A stretch of DNA of 64,000 nt from Saccharofermentans sp. (GCA_024403695.1 JAKSRI010000002.1:1-64000); one strand, 5' to 3'; positions 25,978 through 35,279 are shown, counted from the stretch's first letter. A program made the numbers and translations. Notes: generated by a model not told the origin, from the sequence alone.

Positions 25978-27702
25978 ATGGCAGCGCAGGTTAGTATTCT
26001 TTTTCCATCATTTGAGCCCGACGGAAAGCAGATTGAATATAAGGCGTTATCCACGGTGACAATGCATGATCTGGGTATAGATATGCTTTGTAAGTCTATG
26101 AGTAAGACTGAGAAAGAAGAGAAACTTTTTGAGTCAGTTTTTAAGATGATCAGTGATGATCCTCGTGTGGCATCATATAGAAGCGATGTATTTGAGGATG
26201 TGATTAATAATCCACAGATGAGAGAAGAGATGAGCCAGCTCCTGGAGCACGTTCAGGTTATCAAAGACTTTGGTATTCTGAAGCGTGATGTAGGTGCCAA
26301 GGCTGGACTATGGGAACTTCTTCATAAGCTAGATGAGATTAACGATTATATCCACAGCGTGGAGTCAATTTACAACTGCCTTGATAAGGCAACTATAACG
26401 TCTGCTGGTCTTATCGCTCTTAAGGAATATGTTAGTGAGATTTATAAGGACAGTTATTTTGAGGAGCTTAAGAAAGATATCGAAGGCATCAAGATGGATA
26501 CATCTGAGGTTCAGTCTGTAACTATCGGTATTAATCTTAATACTAGATTCGAGGCGGAATCTATTGGTCTCGTATCTGTAAATAACAAGCAGTTTAAGAC
26601 ATCAACAATCCTTCAGAATTTTAGTTCTGCCAAGGGAGTTAAGGATGGCACAGAGTGGAATGGCGATATGCACTATAAGCCAATTGAGAAGGGCTCCATT
26701 CTTCCTTCCGCGAAGATCGAGAAGCTCGGCGGATTCATGGCCATGAATTCAACAGCTTTTGTTAGTGCGGATGTTCGTAAGAGCATCGTAAATGTTCCAG
26801 ATGATGACTCCAATTCTGACGTTCCTAAGTACCTCGATCAGGTGGCAAGTAAGATGTTGAATCTTCTTGTTAAGAAGCTTAAGGATGTGCTCGTAAAATA
26901 TGTTGGATTAAGTATCGGAAATATCACTAATCTTATACCTGAATTTGCTTACTATATTCGCGGTGCAGAGCTCATTGAGAAGCTTCAGAAGAAAGGATTT
27001 GTGTTCTGTAAGGCAGAGGTTGCTGACGGTCCTGAATGCTATATGGAGGCGCAAGGCGTTTATAATATGAAGCTCGCTTTGGAAGGAGGAGTGGCATCTT
27101 ACGATGATGTCGTAACTAATGATCTTGACTTCAATAGCGATAATCTGGTTTATATTCTCACAGGTGCAAACCGTGGTGGTAAGACAACAATTACTCAGGC
27201 GATTGGACAGCTCTTTGTAATGGCTCAGAGCGGTCTTTATGTCACAGGTACTAGCTTTATATACAGACCAGTAGATGGTATCTTTACACACTTCCCTGCG
27301 GACGAGGATAAGACTATGGATCTTGGACGTCTCGGTGAGGAGTGCACACGTTTCAAGGAAATGTATAGCGACGCGACTAAGAACAGCCTTATGCTTCTGA
27401 ATGAGACATTCTCCACAACTTCTTTTGAAGAGGGATATTACATCGCAGTTGATGCTATTAAGGCGATTCTTAATAAGAAAATTAGAACAATTTATAATAC
27501 CCATATGCATAAGCTGGGATATAATGTGGATGAACTTAATAGTCCTGATTATGAGGGACGCGCAGTGTCACTTGTAGTAAAGTCCAGTGAGGAGGGTAAG
27601 CGTTCCTTTAAGGTGGTGAAGATGCCGCCGGAGGGTATGTCTTTCGCGCAGGATATCGCCAAGAAATATGGCGTTACATATGAAATGTTAATTGAAAACT
27701 GA
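25978..27702 (+). CDS. MutS-like ATPase with altered Walker B
   Basis: A 574-residue protein with the helical core and ATPase of the MutS superfamily but no mismatch-recognition domain. Walker A is TGANRGGKTT (about 394-403) instead of TGPNMGGKST. Walker B reads LMLLNET where MutS has LLDE, replacing the Asp by Asn. DKTMDLGRLGEE and TIYNTHMHKLG match MutS motifs near the signature and His loop. It is soluble. The ATG follows TAGGAGCG 26 bases after nnrE. Probably not a mismatch repair protein; role unknown. Confidence 0.8.
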   Translation: MAAQVSILFPSFEPDGKQIEYKALSTVTMHDLGIDMLCKSMSKTEKEEKLFESVFKMISDDPRVASYRSDVFEDVINNPQMREEMSQLLEHVQVIKDFGILKRDVGAKAGLWELLHKLDEINDYIHSVESIYNCLDKATITSAGLIALKEYVSEIYKDSYFEELKKDIEGIKMDTSEVQSVTIGINLNTRFEAESIGLVSVNNKQFKTSTILQNFSSAKGVKDGTEWNGDMHYKPIEKGSILPSAKIEKLGGFMAMNSTAFVSADVRKSIVNVPDDDSNSDVPKYLDQVASKMLNLLVKKLKDVLVKYVGLSIGNITNLIPEFAYYIRGAELIEKLQKKGFVFCKAEVADGPECYMEAQGVYNMKLALEGGVASYDDVVTNDLDFNSDNLVYILTGANRGGKTTITQAIGQLFVMAQSGLYVTGTSFIYRPVDGIFTHFPADEDKTMDLGRLGEECTRFKEMYSDATKNSLMLLNETFSTTSFEEGYYIAVDAIKAILNKKIRTIYNTHMHKLGYNVDELNSPDYEGRAVSLVVKSSEEGKRSFKVVKMPPEGMSFAQDIAKKYGVTYEMLIEN

Positions 27703-27715
27703 TAGGAGTCAATTT

Positions 27716-29668
27716 ATGAAAAAAGAGATTAGAAAATTATTGGCAACAACACTTGCTATGACTATGGTGTTCTCCATGGCTTCCTGTGCTGCCAAGGAGG
27801 CAACTCCGGACGAAAGTGAAGCTGAGACTACAGCTCAGCAGGTGACAGAGACAGAGGCGACAACTGTTCCTGAGACAGAGGCGCAGGAGACTGAAGCACC
27901 AGTAGATACCCCAGAACCTACACCAACAATTAATCCTGACTACATTGGAGCCACACCAGAGGAGATTGTGGCTGGCATGTCACTGAAAGATAAGGCATCT
28001 CAGATGGTTCAGGGAGCACTTTATAACCTTAACTATAAGCAGATGACACGTAATGACTATGGTTCAGTTCTTTCTACTAACAGCAACTGGCCTGCAAATA
28101 CTCCGGAAGAGTGGATTGATATCGTAAATAGATATCAGGTATCAGCTCTTAATTCTTCTAATGGTATTCCTTATATCTATGGACAGGATTCTGTTCACGG
28201 TGTAAATACAGCATCTGGAACAGTAATCTTCCCACATAACATTAATATTGGTGCAGCTAACGATCCTGACCTTACACGTGAGTATGGTGTGTGCGTTGGT
28301 AGTGATTTGCAGTACACAGGAATGATCTGGAATTTCGCACCATGTGTGGCAGCTTCACAGGATCCTAGATGGGGTCGTACATATGAGAGCTATTCTTCAG
28401 ATCTTGATATTATCACTTCTCTCTCTGTAGCATATGTGCAGGGACTTCAGTCAGAGGGTATCGTTGTATGTCCAAAGCACTTCATCTGTGATGGATATGT
28501 TAAGTATGGTACAGGTGAGAGTAATGAGTGGATACAGCGTATTATCGACAGAGGTGATGCTATTGTTTCGAATTCTGTAATTGAAGATAACCTTGCTGTA
28601 TATCAGGCTCTTATCGATGAGGGAGCACAGACAATCATGATTTCACACTCTGCCCTTAATGGCATTAAGATGCATGAGAATGGTGATTATATCTGGCTCC
28701 TGAAGAATGAGATGGGATTTGAAGGTTTCATTGTTTCTGACTGGGATTCCCTTGAGAATTGTTCTGGTGAGACTTTGTATGACAACGTGGTTATCTGTGT
28801 TAACGCAGGCGTTGACATGCTCATGGAGGCATCTAATTTCGAGGAGTGTCGTGACATTATCGTGGAGGCTGTAAATAACGGTGACATCTCCATGGAGAGA
28901 GTTGATGACGCAGTAACTCGTATTATCCGCGTTAAGATGGAGGCTGGTCTCTTCGAGGACCCTTATTTCGAGCACGTATCACCATCTTATGAGTACAACT
29001 CTGACTACGGTATTGAGGTCGCAACTAAGCTTGCTGAGGAGTCACTTGTTCCTTTGAAGACAGACGCAGGACTTACCCTCGAGCCTGGTTCACGAGTATT
29101 TGTTATGGGCCCTGCTGCAGATGATGTCGGAGCACTTTGTGGTGGATGGACAGTAACATGGGAAGGCCTTACTGATGAGGAGGCTGGTGCTAAGTATATT
29201 GCCGGTGCTGACTCTATTCTTGATGCACTTGTTGCAGGTGCAGCAGATCACGATATCACAATTGTTACTGACCCTGCGGAAATGGATACATGTGATGTAA
29301 TTGTTCTTGCTCTTGGCGAGACAACATATGCTGAGTGGAATGGCGATACAGAGGATCTCTCAATTACTGGTGAGTTGGCTATGCCTGGTAATGCGGCAGC
29401 AATCGCTGAGGCAGCAAAGTCTGGAATTCCTACAATTACACTTCTTGTTGCAGGTCGTAATGTAATTATCTCCGACTATATTGATCAGTGGGATTCAGTA
29501 ATTATGTGCTATCTTCCTGGTTCACAGGGTGGCGATGCTATCGCTAATGCACTCTTCGGTGAGTGTGATTATCAGGGTACACTTCCAATGCCATATTATC
29601 AGAAGGTATCAGATATCGAGTCTGGTAAGGTATGGCTCCCAGTAGGATTTAGTGCAGTTCAGGAGTAA
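27716..29668 (+). CDS. Secreted GH3 beta-glucosidase lipoprotein
   Basis: A 650-residue GH3 enzyme anchored as a lipoprotein. The ATG at 27716 follows ATAGGAG; signal MKKEIRKLLATTLAMTMVFS with lipobox SMASC; a Thr/Glu-rich linker (about residues 25-70) leads to the barrel: YGQDSVHGVN, PRWGRTYESYSSD, CPKHFICDG and IVSDWDSLENC (nucleophile Asp). The second domain ends TLPMPYY and LPVGFS. No fibronectin domain, unlike the enzyme at 21610. It probably degrades beta-glucans outside the cell. Confidence 0.92.
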   Translation: MKKEIRKLLATTLAMTMVFSMASCAAKEATPDESEAETTAQQVTETEATTVPETEAQETEAPVDTPEPTPTINPDYIGATPEEIVAGMSLKDKASQMVQGALYNLNYKQMTRNDYGSVLSTNSNWPANTPEEWIDIVNRYQVSALNSSNGIPYIYGQDSVHGVNTASGTVIFPHNINIGAANDPDLTREYGVCVGSDLQYTGMIWNFAPCVAASQDPRWGRTYESYSSDLDIITSLSVAYVQGLQSEGIVVCPKHFICDGYVKYGTGESNEWIQRIIDRGDAIVSNSVIEDNLAVYQALIDEGAQTIMISHSALNGIKMHENGDYIWLLKNEMGFEGFIVSDWDSLENCSGETLYDNVVICVNAGVDMLMEASNFEECRDIIVEAVNNGDISMERVDDAVTRIIRVKMEAGLFEDPYFEHVSPSYEYNSDYGIEVATKLAEESLVPLKTDAGLTLEPGSRVFVMGPAADDVGALCGGWTVTWEGLTDEEAGAKYIAGADSILDALVAGAADHDITIVTDPAEMDTCDVIVLALGETTYAEWNGDTEDLSITGELAMPGNAAAIAEAAKSGIPTITLLVAGRNVIISDYIDQWDSVIMCYLPGSQGGDAIANALFGECDYQGTLPMPYYQKVSDIESGKVWLPVGFSAVQE

Positions 29669-29680
29669 AAAGTACGTTAT

Positions 29681-30748
29681 ATGCCACTTAAAATTGTACG
29701 TAATGATATAACACGAATGGAGGTGGATGCAGTTGTAAATACTGCATCTGCTTTTGTTAATGTCGGTCCTGGATGCGATAGTGCCATTTACCATGCAGCT
29801 GGTTATCTTCAGCTTATAGAATGTCGTAAGAAAATAGGTGAGGTTCCTGAAGGTGAAGCATTTATAACTGACGGATTTAATCTTCCGGCCAGATATATTA
29901 TTCACGCTGTTAGCCCTCTTTATATTGACGGCGAATCAGGCGAAGAGGATAAGCTTCGTAACTGCTATCGCAATGCATTGAGAATTGCCTTGGAAAATGA
30001 AGTTGCATCAGTGGCATTCCCACTTATATCTACTGGCTCTTTCGGTTATCCACGTGAGGAAGGAATGCGCATCGCAGTTGATGAGATAAATGCGTTCCTG
30101 ATGTCTCATGGTATGCTCGTTTATATTGTAGTATTTGATTCAGCATCCACGGCTCTTGGTAGTCGCATTGCTGGCAAGCTAGATGAGTATATAGACGACA
30201 ATTATGTAGACATGATGCCTATGTATAACATGGCACCTTCTGCTGGTTCATCGTTTGCTTCAGCAAAGCCAAGAAGAGAGGCGAGAAAGCTTCCTAACAT
30301 ATTCCGTAAGAAGACAGCAGATAAGGCTGCGGTTGAGGCTGATTACGAAGAGTGTATGTATGCGGCCGAAGCGACGTCGGATTCATTGGACGACAGAATT
30401 GCTCATCTTAGTGACACTTTTTCTGAATATCTGCTCTATCTTATCGAGCGTCAAGGTATGACTAACAGCGATGTGTATAAGCGTGCGGTGGTGGATAAGA
30501 AAGTGTTTTCTAAGATTAAGAACAACACATCCTACCATCCTAACAAGATAACTGCCATGTGCCTTTGTGTGGGTGCCAAGCTTTGCCTGGATGATACGAA
30601 AGATTTGCTGGCACGCGCAGGGTATGCTTTGTCACCATGTGATAAGACAGACATAATCTTTTCTTATTTTATAGAGCATGAGATTTTCGACATAATCGAG
30701 ATAGACATCGCCCTTGAAGAACATGGTCTGCCTTGTCTGATAGTGTAA
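29681..30748 (+). CDS. Macro domain protein with C-terminal HTH-like domain
   Basis: A 355-residue protein. Residues 1-165 are a macro domain (NDITRMEVDAVVNTAS, then FPLISTGSFGYPREEGMRIAVDEI), which binds or hydrolyses ADP-ribose; the usual NAANxxLxxGGG is changed to NTASAFVNVGPGC. A basic linker (about 195-225) leads to residues 235-355, which resemble an XRE-like HTH fold seen on many Lachnospiraceae macro proteins (LLYLIERQGMTNSDVYKRAVVDKKVFSKI). Starts 12 bases after the GH3 gene with a weak ribosome site. A terminator and a VWA gene follow. Confidence 0.85.
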   Translation: MPLKIVRNDITRMEVDAVVNTASAFVNVGPGCDSAIYHAAGYLQLIECRKKIGEVPEGEAFITDGFNLPARYIIHAVSPLYIDGESGEEDKLRNCYRNALRIALENEVASVAFPLISTGSFGYPREEGMRIAVDEINAFLMSHGMLVYIVVFDSASTALGSRIAGKLDEYIDDNYVDMMPMYNMAPSAGSSFASAKPRREARKLPNIFRKKTADKAAVEADYEECMYAAEATSDSLDDRIAHLSDTFSEYLLYLIERQGMTNSDVYKRAVVDKKVFSKIKNNTSYHPNKITAMCLCVGAKLCLDDTKDLLARAGYALSPCDKTDIIFSYFIEHEIFDIIEIDIALEEHGLPCLIV

Positions 30749-30755
30749 AAATAAG

Positions 30756-30779
30756 GTCGCCTGCGTGGCGACTTTTTTA
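30756..30779 (+). terminator. Terminator after the macro-domain gene
   Basis: GTCGCC-TGCGT-GGCGAC followed by seven T. Confidence 0.9.
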
Positions 30780-30835
30780 TTGAACCCGTGGGGTAATATC
30801 CTCTTGTAATCAACAAAAAACAGGAGGTCATTACA

Positions 30836-31510
30836 ATGAGAAAGGGTTTAACAGAAATCGTATTTATTTTGGACAAGAGCGGTTCCATGGGCGGGCTCGA
30901 AAACGACACAATCGGTGGCTTTAACGCCATGATCGAGAAGCAGAAGAAAGAAGAGGGCGAGGCACTTGTTTCCACAATTCTCTTCAGCGACAACTCAGAA
31001 GTGCTTCATGACAGAATCGAGATTGGTATGGTCGAGAAGATGAACGACAAGCAGTATTATGTCGGCGGATGCACAGCACTTTTGGATGCTATCGGAGGTG
31101 CTATTCATCATATCGGCAATATCCACAAGTATGCACGTTCAGAGGATGTTCCTGAGAAGACTCTTTTTATTATCACAACTGATGGTATGGAAAATGCCAG
31201 CCGTAGCTACAGAATTGATAAGATTAAGAAAATGATTGAGAGACAGAAGGCGAAGTATAACTGGGAGTTTTTGTTCCTCGGTGCCAATATTGATGCCATT
31301 GGTGTGGCAAGAGATTTTGGAATTGAGGAGAGCAGAGCTGTGAATTACAACTGCGATTCTAAGGGCACATTGCTTAATTATAGTGTTCTTAGTGAGACAA
31401 TCTCTAAGGTTCGTAAGTGCCCATCATCAGCAGCTATGAATGACATGTTTGAGTCCTGCGATAATTTTGCTTCCATTAGGGCTGACCACGCAAAAAGATC
31501 CAGAAAGTGA
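30836..31510 (+). CDS. Von Willebrand factor A domain protein
   Basis: A 224-residue cytoplasmic VWA protein. The metal-dependent adhesion site is visible: DKSGSMGG (about 12-19), the Thr in YVGGCTALLDAIG (about 79) and TTDGMENAS (about 116). No signal or membrane helix. Such proteins often work with AAA ATPases or TerY-type stress systems, but none is adjacent. Good AGGAGG ribosome site. It follows the macro-domain gene after a terminator, a neighbourhood hinting at stress or ADP-ribose signalling (inference). Confidence 0.85.
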   Translation: MRKGLTEIVFILDKSGSMGGLENDTIGGFNAMIEKQKKEEGEALVSTILFSDNSEVLHDRIEIGMVEKMNDKQYYVGGCTALLDAIGGAIHHIGNIHKYARSEDVPEKTLFIITTDGMENASRSYRIDKIKKMIERQKAKYNWEFLFLGANIDAIGVARDFGIEESRAVNYNCDSKGTLLNYSVLSETISKVRKCPSSAAMNDMFESCDNFASIRADHAKRSRK

Positions 31511-31542
31511 TATAATTCCCTCCAGGAATGGAGGGATTTTAT
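31511..31542 (+). promoter_or_regulatory. Hairpin sequestering the ribosome site of the 31543 gene
   Basis: CCCTCC (31518-31523), loop AGGAAT, GGAGGG (31530-31535), then ATTTT. GGAGGG is also the Shine-Dalgarno sequence 7 bases before ATG 31543. A TATAAT (31511-31516) sits just upstream. In read-through transcripts the hairpin would both resemble a terminator and mask the ribosome site. Confidence 0.65.
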
Positions 31543-32091
31543 ATGGAACTCGATAATAATGATAATGTTGTGCTTCCAGTCGAATGGAGACCTGTAGCTG
31601 GCGATGAACGTGTTGCTGTTGATCAGTTTATGACCCAGGCACTTATAGCATACAGAAACAGAATGATTCTCATCGGACTCATAGTAGAGTTTTGTGTTGT
31701 GATATTTTCTATTGGTGTAGGACTTACATATGTAGAAGGTGAGCCTTCCACATGGTCTGGAATTTGCTTTGGTCTCGTATGTACAGCGATGAATGTTGCC
31801 GCATGTGCATTCTTTTACAAGGGAAGAGCAAAACTTAAAACTCTGGCAGATGAGTGCAAGTATCTTGTTACAGAAATAAATATCACTGACAAGCGAACTC
31901 ATTCCACTAGAAACGGAACCACATATTACGTGACATTTACTTTCGGTAACGGCGAGAAGTGTGAGGTGAGAACGTTCTCTTCTAATTATGAGAAGGTGTC
32001 CTTGGCTTCGAGAGCGATTACCATGAAGTATAACAACGATGATTACTCTGAAGGCGTTTTTGATGAGTATGATGTTGTAATTGTTGAATAA
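31543..32091 (+). CDS. Membrane protein with DUF3592-like C-terminal region
   Basis: A 182-residue protein; ATG 31543 is chosen for its GGAGGG ribosome site over the ATG at 31528, which lies in the hairpin loop. Two membrane helices (about 38-60, MILIGLIVEFCVVIFSIGVG, and about 68-88) are followed by a beta-rich soluble region (TEINITDKRTHSTRNGTTYYVTFTF) that resembles DUF3592 proteins. Function unknown. It precedes a DUF896 gene by 41 bases. Confidence 0.7.
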   Translation: MELDNNDNVVLPVEWRPVAGDERVAVDQFMTQALIAYRNRMILIGLIVEFCVVIFSIGVGLTYVEGEPSTWSGICFGLVCTAMNVAACAFFYKGRAKLKTLADECKYLVTEINITDKRTHSTRNGTTYYVTFTFGNGEKCEVRTFSSNYEKVSLASRAITMKYNNDDYSEGVFDEYDVVIVE

Positions 32092-32132
32092 ATTGTAGTA
32101 TTCTTTCTAACAGTAAATTCAGGAGAAGTATT

Positions 32133-32336
32133 ATGGAATACGAATTACTTATTAAGAGAATTAACGAACTGGCAAAGAAAAATAAGACAGAAGGCCTTAC
32201 AAAGGAAGAAGAGGCTGAGCGTGAGGTGCTTCGTAATGAGTATCGTCAGCGCTTTGTTGGCAGTCTTAGAAGCCAGCTCGACCATACTTCAATTCAGAAT
32301 CCAGATGGTTCTATCCATAAGTTGGGGAAGAAGTAA
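32133..32336 (+). CDS. DUF896 (YnzC family) small protein
   Basis: A 67-residue protein matching DUF896: INELAKKNKTEGLTKEEEAE, LRNEYRQRFVGSLRSQL and HKLGKK at the end. The family forms a helical hairpin and is common in Firmicutes; in Bacillus one member is tied to the SOS operon, but no lexA-type site was recognised here. Starts behind CAGGAGA. Confidence 0.92.
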   Translation: MEYELLIKRINELAKKNKTEGLTKEEEAEREVLRNEYRQRFVGSLRSQLDHTSIQNPDGSIHKLGKK

Positions 32337-32395
32337 TTCAAAAATAAATACTAACTCGATTCTTTCTTAACTATTTCTTAACCCCCGTTTGTTAA

Positions 32396-32430
32396 CCTTT
32401 CCTTGTAAAATCAAGGAAAGGGATTTTTTT
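32396..32430 (+). promoter_or_regulatory. Perfect 10-bp hairpin over the ribosome site of the 32431 gene
   Basis: CCTTTCCTTG (32396-32405), loop TAAAAT, CAAGGAAAGG (32412-32421), then GGATTTTTTT directly before ATG 32431. The right arm contains the ribosome site. The stem plus T tract also has the form of an intrinsic terminator, so it may attenuate transcription or translation. TTAAC direct repeats 11 bp apart (32367, 32378) lie upstream. Confidence 0.7.
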
Positions 32431-34776
32431 ATGGAGAAGAAATTGAGAAAAATCGCATCACTGGTTCTCGCTTCAGCCATGGTGATGTCAACTGCAACAA
32501 TGTTTGCTGGTTGTAAGAAAAAGGGAGCTAACAGAGAGAAAATTACTGAGGATTCCTTATGGTATAACGCTAAGAAGATTGACCTTGAAATACCATATAG
32601 TAAGGATGAGATTTCCCAGGCAATGTTCAATTCACCAGTTTATATTGATGGCAGTATTTATGTTGTTCTAGTTGGTGAGAAGAATTTTAACATTATGGAA
32701 GCTCAGAAGGACAAGGATTTTGATTACAATCAGTACATTTTAAATTCTATTTGTCAGTATGATCTTGATGGAAATCTTGTTAAAGAGTACCCAATCGAGA
32801 ACTGTTTTGATATTGATGCTATCCAGGTAAATAAACTTATGGAAGATGATGGAAGAATCAAAGTGGAGCTTCTTGGTGCCAGTGTAGATTCTCAGTCAAC
32901 TGCTAACTATTATGGATATTTTGATCCAGAATCCGGAAAGATTGTTGATACATATGAAGTATCCTTTGGCTCTGATGAAATTGCTATGGTTGAAGAGTCA
33001 ATTAATGTTGGCGATTATGTTGTTTACAGTATATTAGGTTTTTCAGAAGGTGACGAACAGACAACTAAACTTTGCATTGAGCAGGATGGAAAAATCATAA
33101 AGACTGTTGATGCAAGCAAGGAACTTGGCAAGCAATATTGGAATGCAGGTGAGTTTATTCCTGTTGATGAGAAGACACTGAGTGTAAATCTTTATGGTGA
33201 AGAGGGATCTCAGCGTGTAACTCTTTCTCTTCCTGAAGGTAAGCTTGCTGCTGATAACTCAAACTCAAATCTTGATGATTATTATTTCCAGTCATCACAG
33301 AATGGTGTTTCATATGCAGTTGATGATAGAGGAATTTTCAGAATTAATGACAAGTTGGAAGTAGAGTCTGTTATGACTTTCTATAATGCTAACATCAATT
33401 CCAGCGACGCAGCTATGTCTCAGGTAACATATCTTGATGATAATAAAATCATTCTTTTTGGTAGCAGTTTTAGTAGTTCAGTTATGCCGGATTCATTTAT
33501 TTTTATCCTTGATAAGGCAGATAAAAATCCAAATGCAGGAAAGATGATTCTTAATGTTTATTCTTTGAGTACTTCATTGTCTTATTCCCAGTCAGAGGCA
33601 ATTGTAAAGTTTAATAATGAGAACAAGGATTATTTTGCTGTATGTTCATTCGCTGATGTTGATTATGAAGATGCAATCAGCGGTTCAAATGATGTTTCTG
33701 ATCAGTTGATGATTGATCTTATTAATGGTGATGGACCTGATATTGTACTTAATGGTGCTTCATATCAGCAGTTCAATAATTCAGAGTACTTTATTGACTT
33801 GAAGAAGTACATGGATGGTGAGAATGGTATTGATAAGAGTAAGTATTTTGCATCAGTAATTGATGCTGCAACATGGACAGATGGTGCACTTTATCAGATG
33901 CCTATTTCTTTCAGTATTGAGGGTATTGTTGCAAAAGAAAGTGATGTGGGAGCTGGACGTAAGGGCTTTACGTACGATCAGTATAATGAGTTTGTTGACA
34001 AGACTTGTAACGGTAAGAGCCCTGTAAACATGGATAAGCTTGAGTTCCTGGTTACATGTCTTTCAGCTGGATCTGCTGAGTATATGAAGGATGGAAAGGT
34101 TGACTTTAATACTGCTGAGTTTAAGGATTTGGCTGCATTTATTAAGGATGATATCGTTGAGAATCCTGACTTTGAGGATGAAGGAATGGGCGGCGTGTTT
34201 GGTGGTTCTTCTTTTGAGGGCGGAATGTATGATTCAATTATGTCATGTGGTTCATATCTGAGTTATATCAGTGAAGGTAGCGAGACTGTAAAGGTTTATG
34301 GTTTGCCATCTGCGACAGAACATGGTCCAAGTGCAGATCTTGTTTCTTCTGTAGCTATTTCTTCCCAGTCTGATGAAGATGCACAGAATGCGTCATGGGA
34401 ATTTGTTAAGGCGATGCTTAGTGAAGATGTTCAGTCAAGCGAGACAATGGGTAATCCAATTAACAAGGCAGCTTTCACAAAGAAGGCTAAGGATGAGATA
34501 GATCTCTATAACGAGGCATATGATATGCTTGTTAATATGGGCATGAGCGCAGCAATGATTAAGATGTATGGCCTTTATACGATTGATGAAGCAGTAGTTG
34601 ATGATTATGTAAAGGTAGCAGAGTCAGTCGAGACAGTAGATTCAATCGATACATCAGTAGCAGCTATTGTTCTTGAAGAGGTTGATGCTTATTTTGAGGG
34701 ACAGAAGTCCATCGATGATGTAATTTCTGTACTTAATAACAGAGCTCAGACAGTAGTAAACGAGAGAGCTAACTAA
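32431..34776 (+). CDS. Large extracellular solute-binding-type lipoprotein
   Basis: A 781-residue lipoprotein; ATG 32431 is directly before a clean signal (MEKKLRKIASLVLASAMVMS, lipobox MFAGC), while the longer frame upstream overlaps the hairpin. Residues about 40-375 look like a beta-propeller-like sensor (repeated blade-like strands); residues about 380-700 resemble ABC solute-binding proteins family 1 (LINGDGPDIVLNG, ALYQMPISFSIEGIVAKES, ASWEFVKAMLSED). No permease or ATPase genes adjoin it, so it may be an orphan receptor or share a remote transporter. Confidence 0.75.
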   Translation: MEKKLRKIASLVLASAMVMSTATMFAGCKKKGANREKITEDSLWYNAKKIDLEIPYSKDEISQAMFNSPVYIDGSIYVVLVGEKNFNIMEAQKDKDFDYNQYILNSICQYDLDGNLVKEYPIENCFDIDAIQVNKLMEDDGRIKVELLGASVDSQSTANYYGYFDPESGKIVDTYEVSFGSDEIAMVEESINVGDYVVYSILGFSEGDEQTTKLCIEQDGKIIKTVDASKELGKQYWNAGEFIPVDEKTLSVNLYGEEGSQRVTLSLPEGKLAADNSNSNLDDYYFQSSQNGVSYAVDDRGIFRINDKLEVESVMTFYNANINSSDAAMSQVTYLDDNKIILFGSSFSSSVMPDSFIFILDKADKNPNAGKMILNVYSLSTSLSYSQSEAIVKFNNENKDYFAVCSFADVDYEDAISGSNDVSDQLMIDLINGDGPDIVLNGASYQQFNNSEYFIDLKKYMDGENGIDKSKYFASVIDAATWTDGALYQMPISFSIEGIVAKESDVGAGRKGFTYDQYNEFVDKTCNGKSPVNMDKLEFLVTCLSAGSAEYMKDGKVDFNTAEFKDLAAFIKDDIVENPDFEDEGMGGVFGGSSFEGGMYDSIMSCGSYLSYISEGSETVKVYGLPSATEHGPSADLVSSVAISSQSDEDAQNASWEFVKAMLSEDVQSSETMGNPINKAAFTKKAKDEIDLYNEAYDMLVNMGMSAAMIKMYGLYTIDEAVVDDYVKVAESVETVDSIDTSVAAIVLEEVDAYFEGQKSIDDVISVLNNRAQTVVNERAN

Positions 34777-34799
34777 TAGCTGGAACTTAACATAAATAT

Positions 34800-34833
34800 A
34801 ATGCCGTTTCCTTTGTGGAGACGGCATTTTTAT
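34800..34833 (+). terminator. Terminator between convergent genes
   Basis: ATGCCGTTTCC (34801-34811) pairs with GGAGACGGCAT (34817-34827), then TTTTTATTT. Confidence 0.85.
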
Positions 34834-34844
34834 TTAAACACTTA

Positions 34845-35279
34845 TTAAGAAAACTTCTTGTATAATTCGGCTTTCAGATATTCGTATCTCAGGCGTTTTT
34901 CCTCTTTGGCGAAATGCACTGCGCGTGACTGCTCAGGGTTACTGCTATAATCCAGAACCTCGTCACCAAACTGTTCTGAGGTGAGGTCGAAAGTGTGACC
35001 ATCAACCACGTTGTAGCAGTGGTAGTTTCCGCCAGGTCTTAATATGCCGCGAACAACTCCTCCGAATACATCCTGAACTAGAAAAGCGGTTATGGAGCAC
35101 TGGCCAAGGGTCATGTTCTCAGGTGTCCAGTCCTGTCTCATGCGAGGCGCGCAGGTGTCAGCACACCAAATTGTGCTCAAAGCATCGTAAAAATCCTGTG
35201 CGTTGTTTATTCCCTTAAGGGAAGGGTCCAGGCAAGGTACGATAGCATCCTGCCACCCATAGAATTTATAGTCTTTCAC
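34845..35279 (-). CDS. YunG-like protein of unknown function
   Basis: A 144-residue soluble protein. The block LGQCSITAFLVQDVFGGVV with a downstream GNYHCYNVVDGHTFDLTSEQF resembles YunG-type proteins of Bacilli; Cys, His and Asp in this order recall a papain or transglutaminase-like arrangement, but activity is not established. It is divergent from a MATE gene and ends at a bidirectional terminator. Confidence 0.6.
   Translation of the reverse strand: MKDYKFYGWQDAIVPCLDPSLKGINNAQDFYDALSTIWCADTCAPRMRQDWTPENMTLGQCSITAFLVQDVFGGVVRGILRPGGNYHCYNVVDGHTFDLTSEQFGDEVLDYSSNPEQSRAVHFAKEEKRLRYEYLKAELYKKFS

Noticed and set aside
32367..32396. PhoP box upstream of the solute-binding lipoprotein
   Set aside because: Two TTAAC copies are 11 bp apart but the third is at 14 bp, and the gene has no phosphate link.
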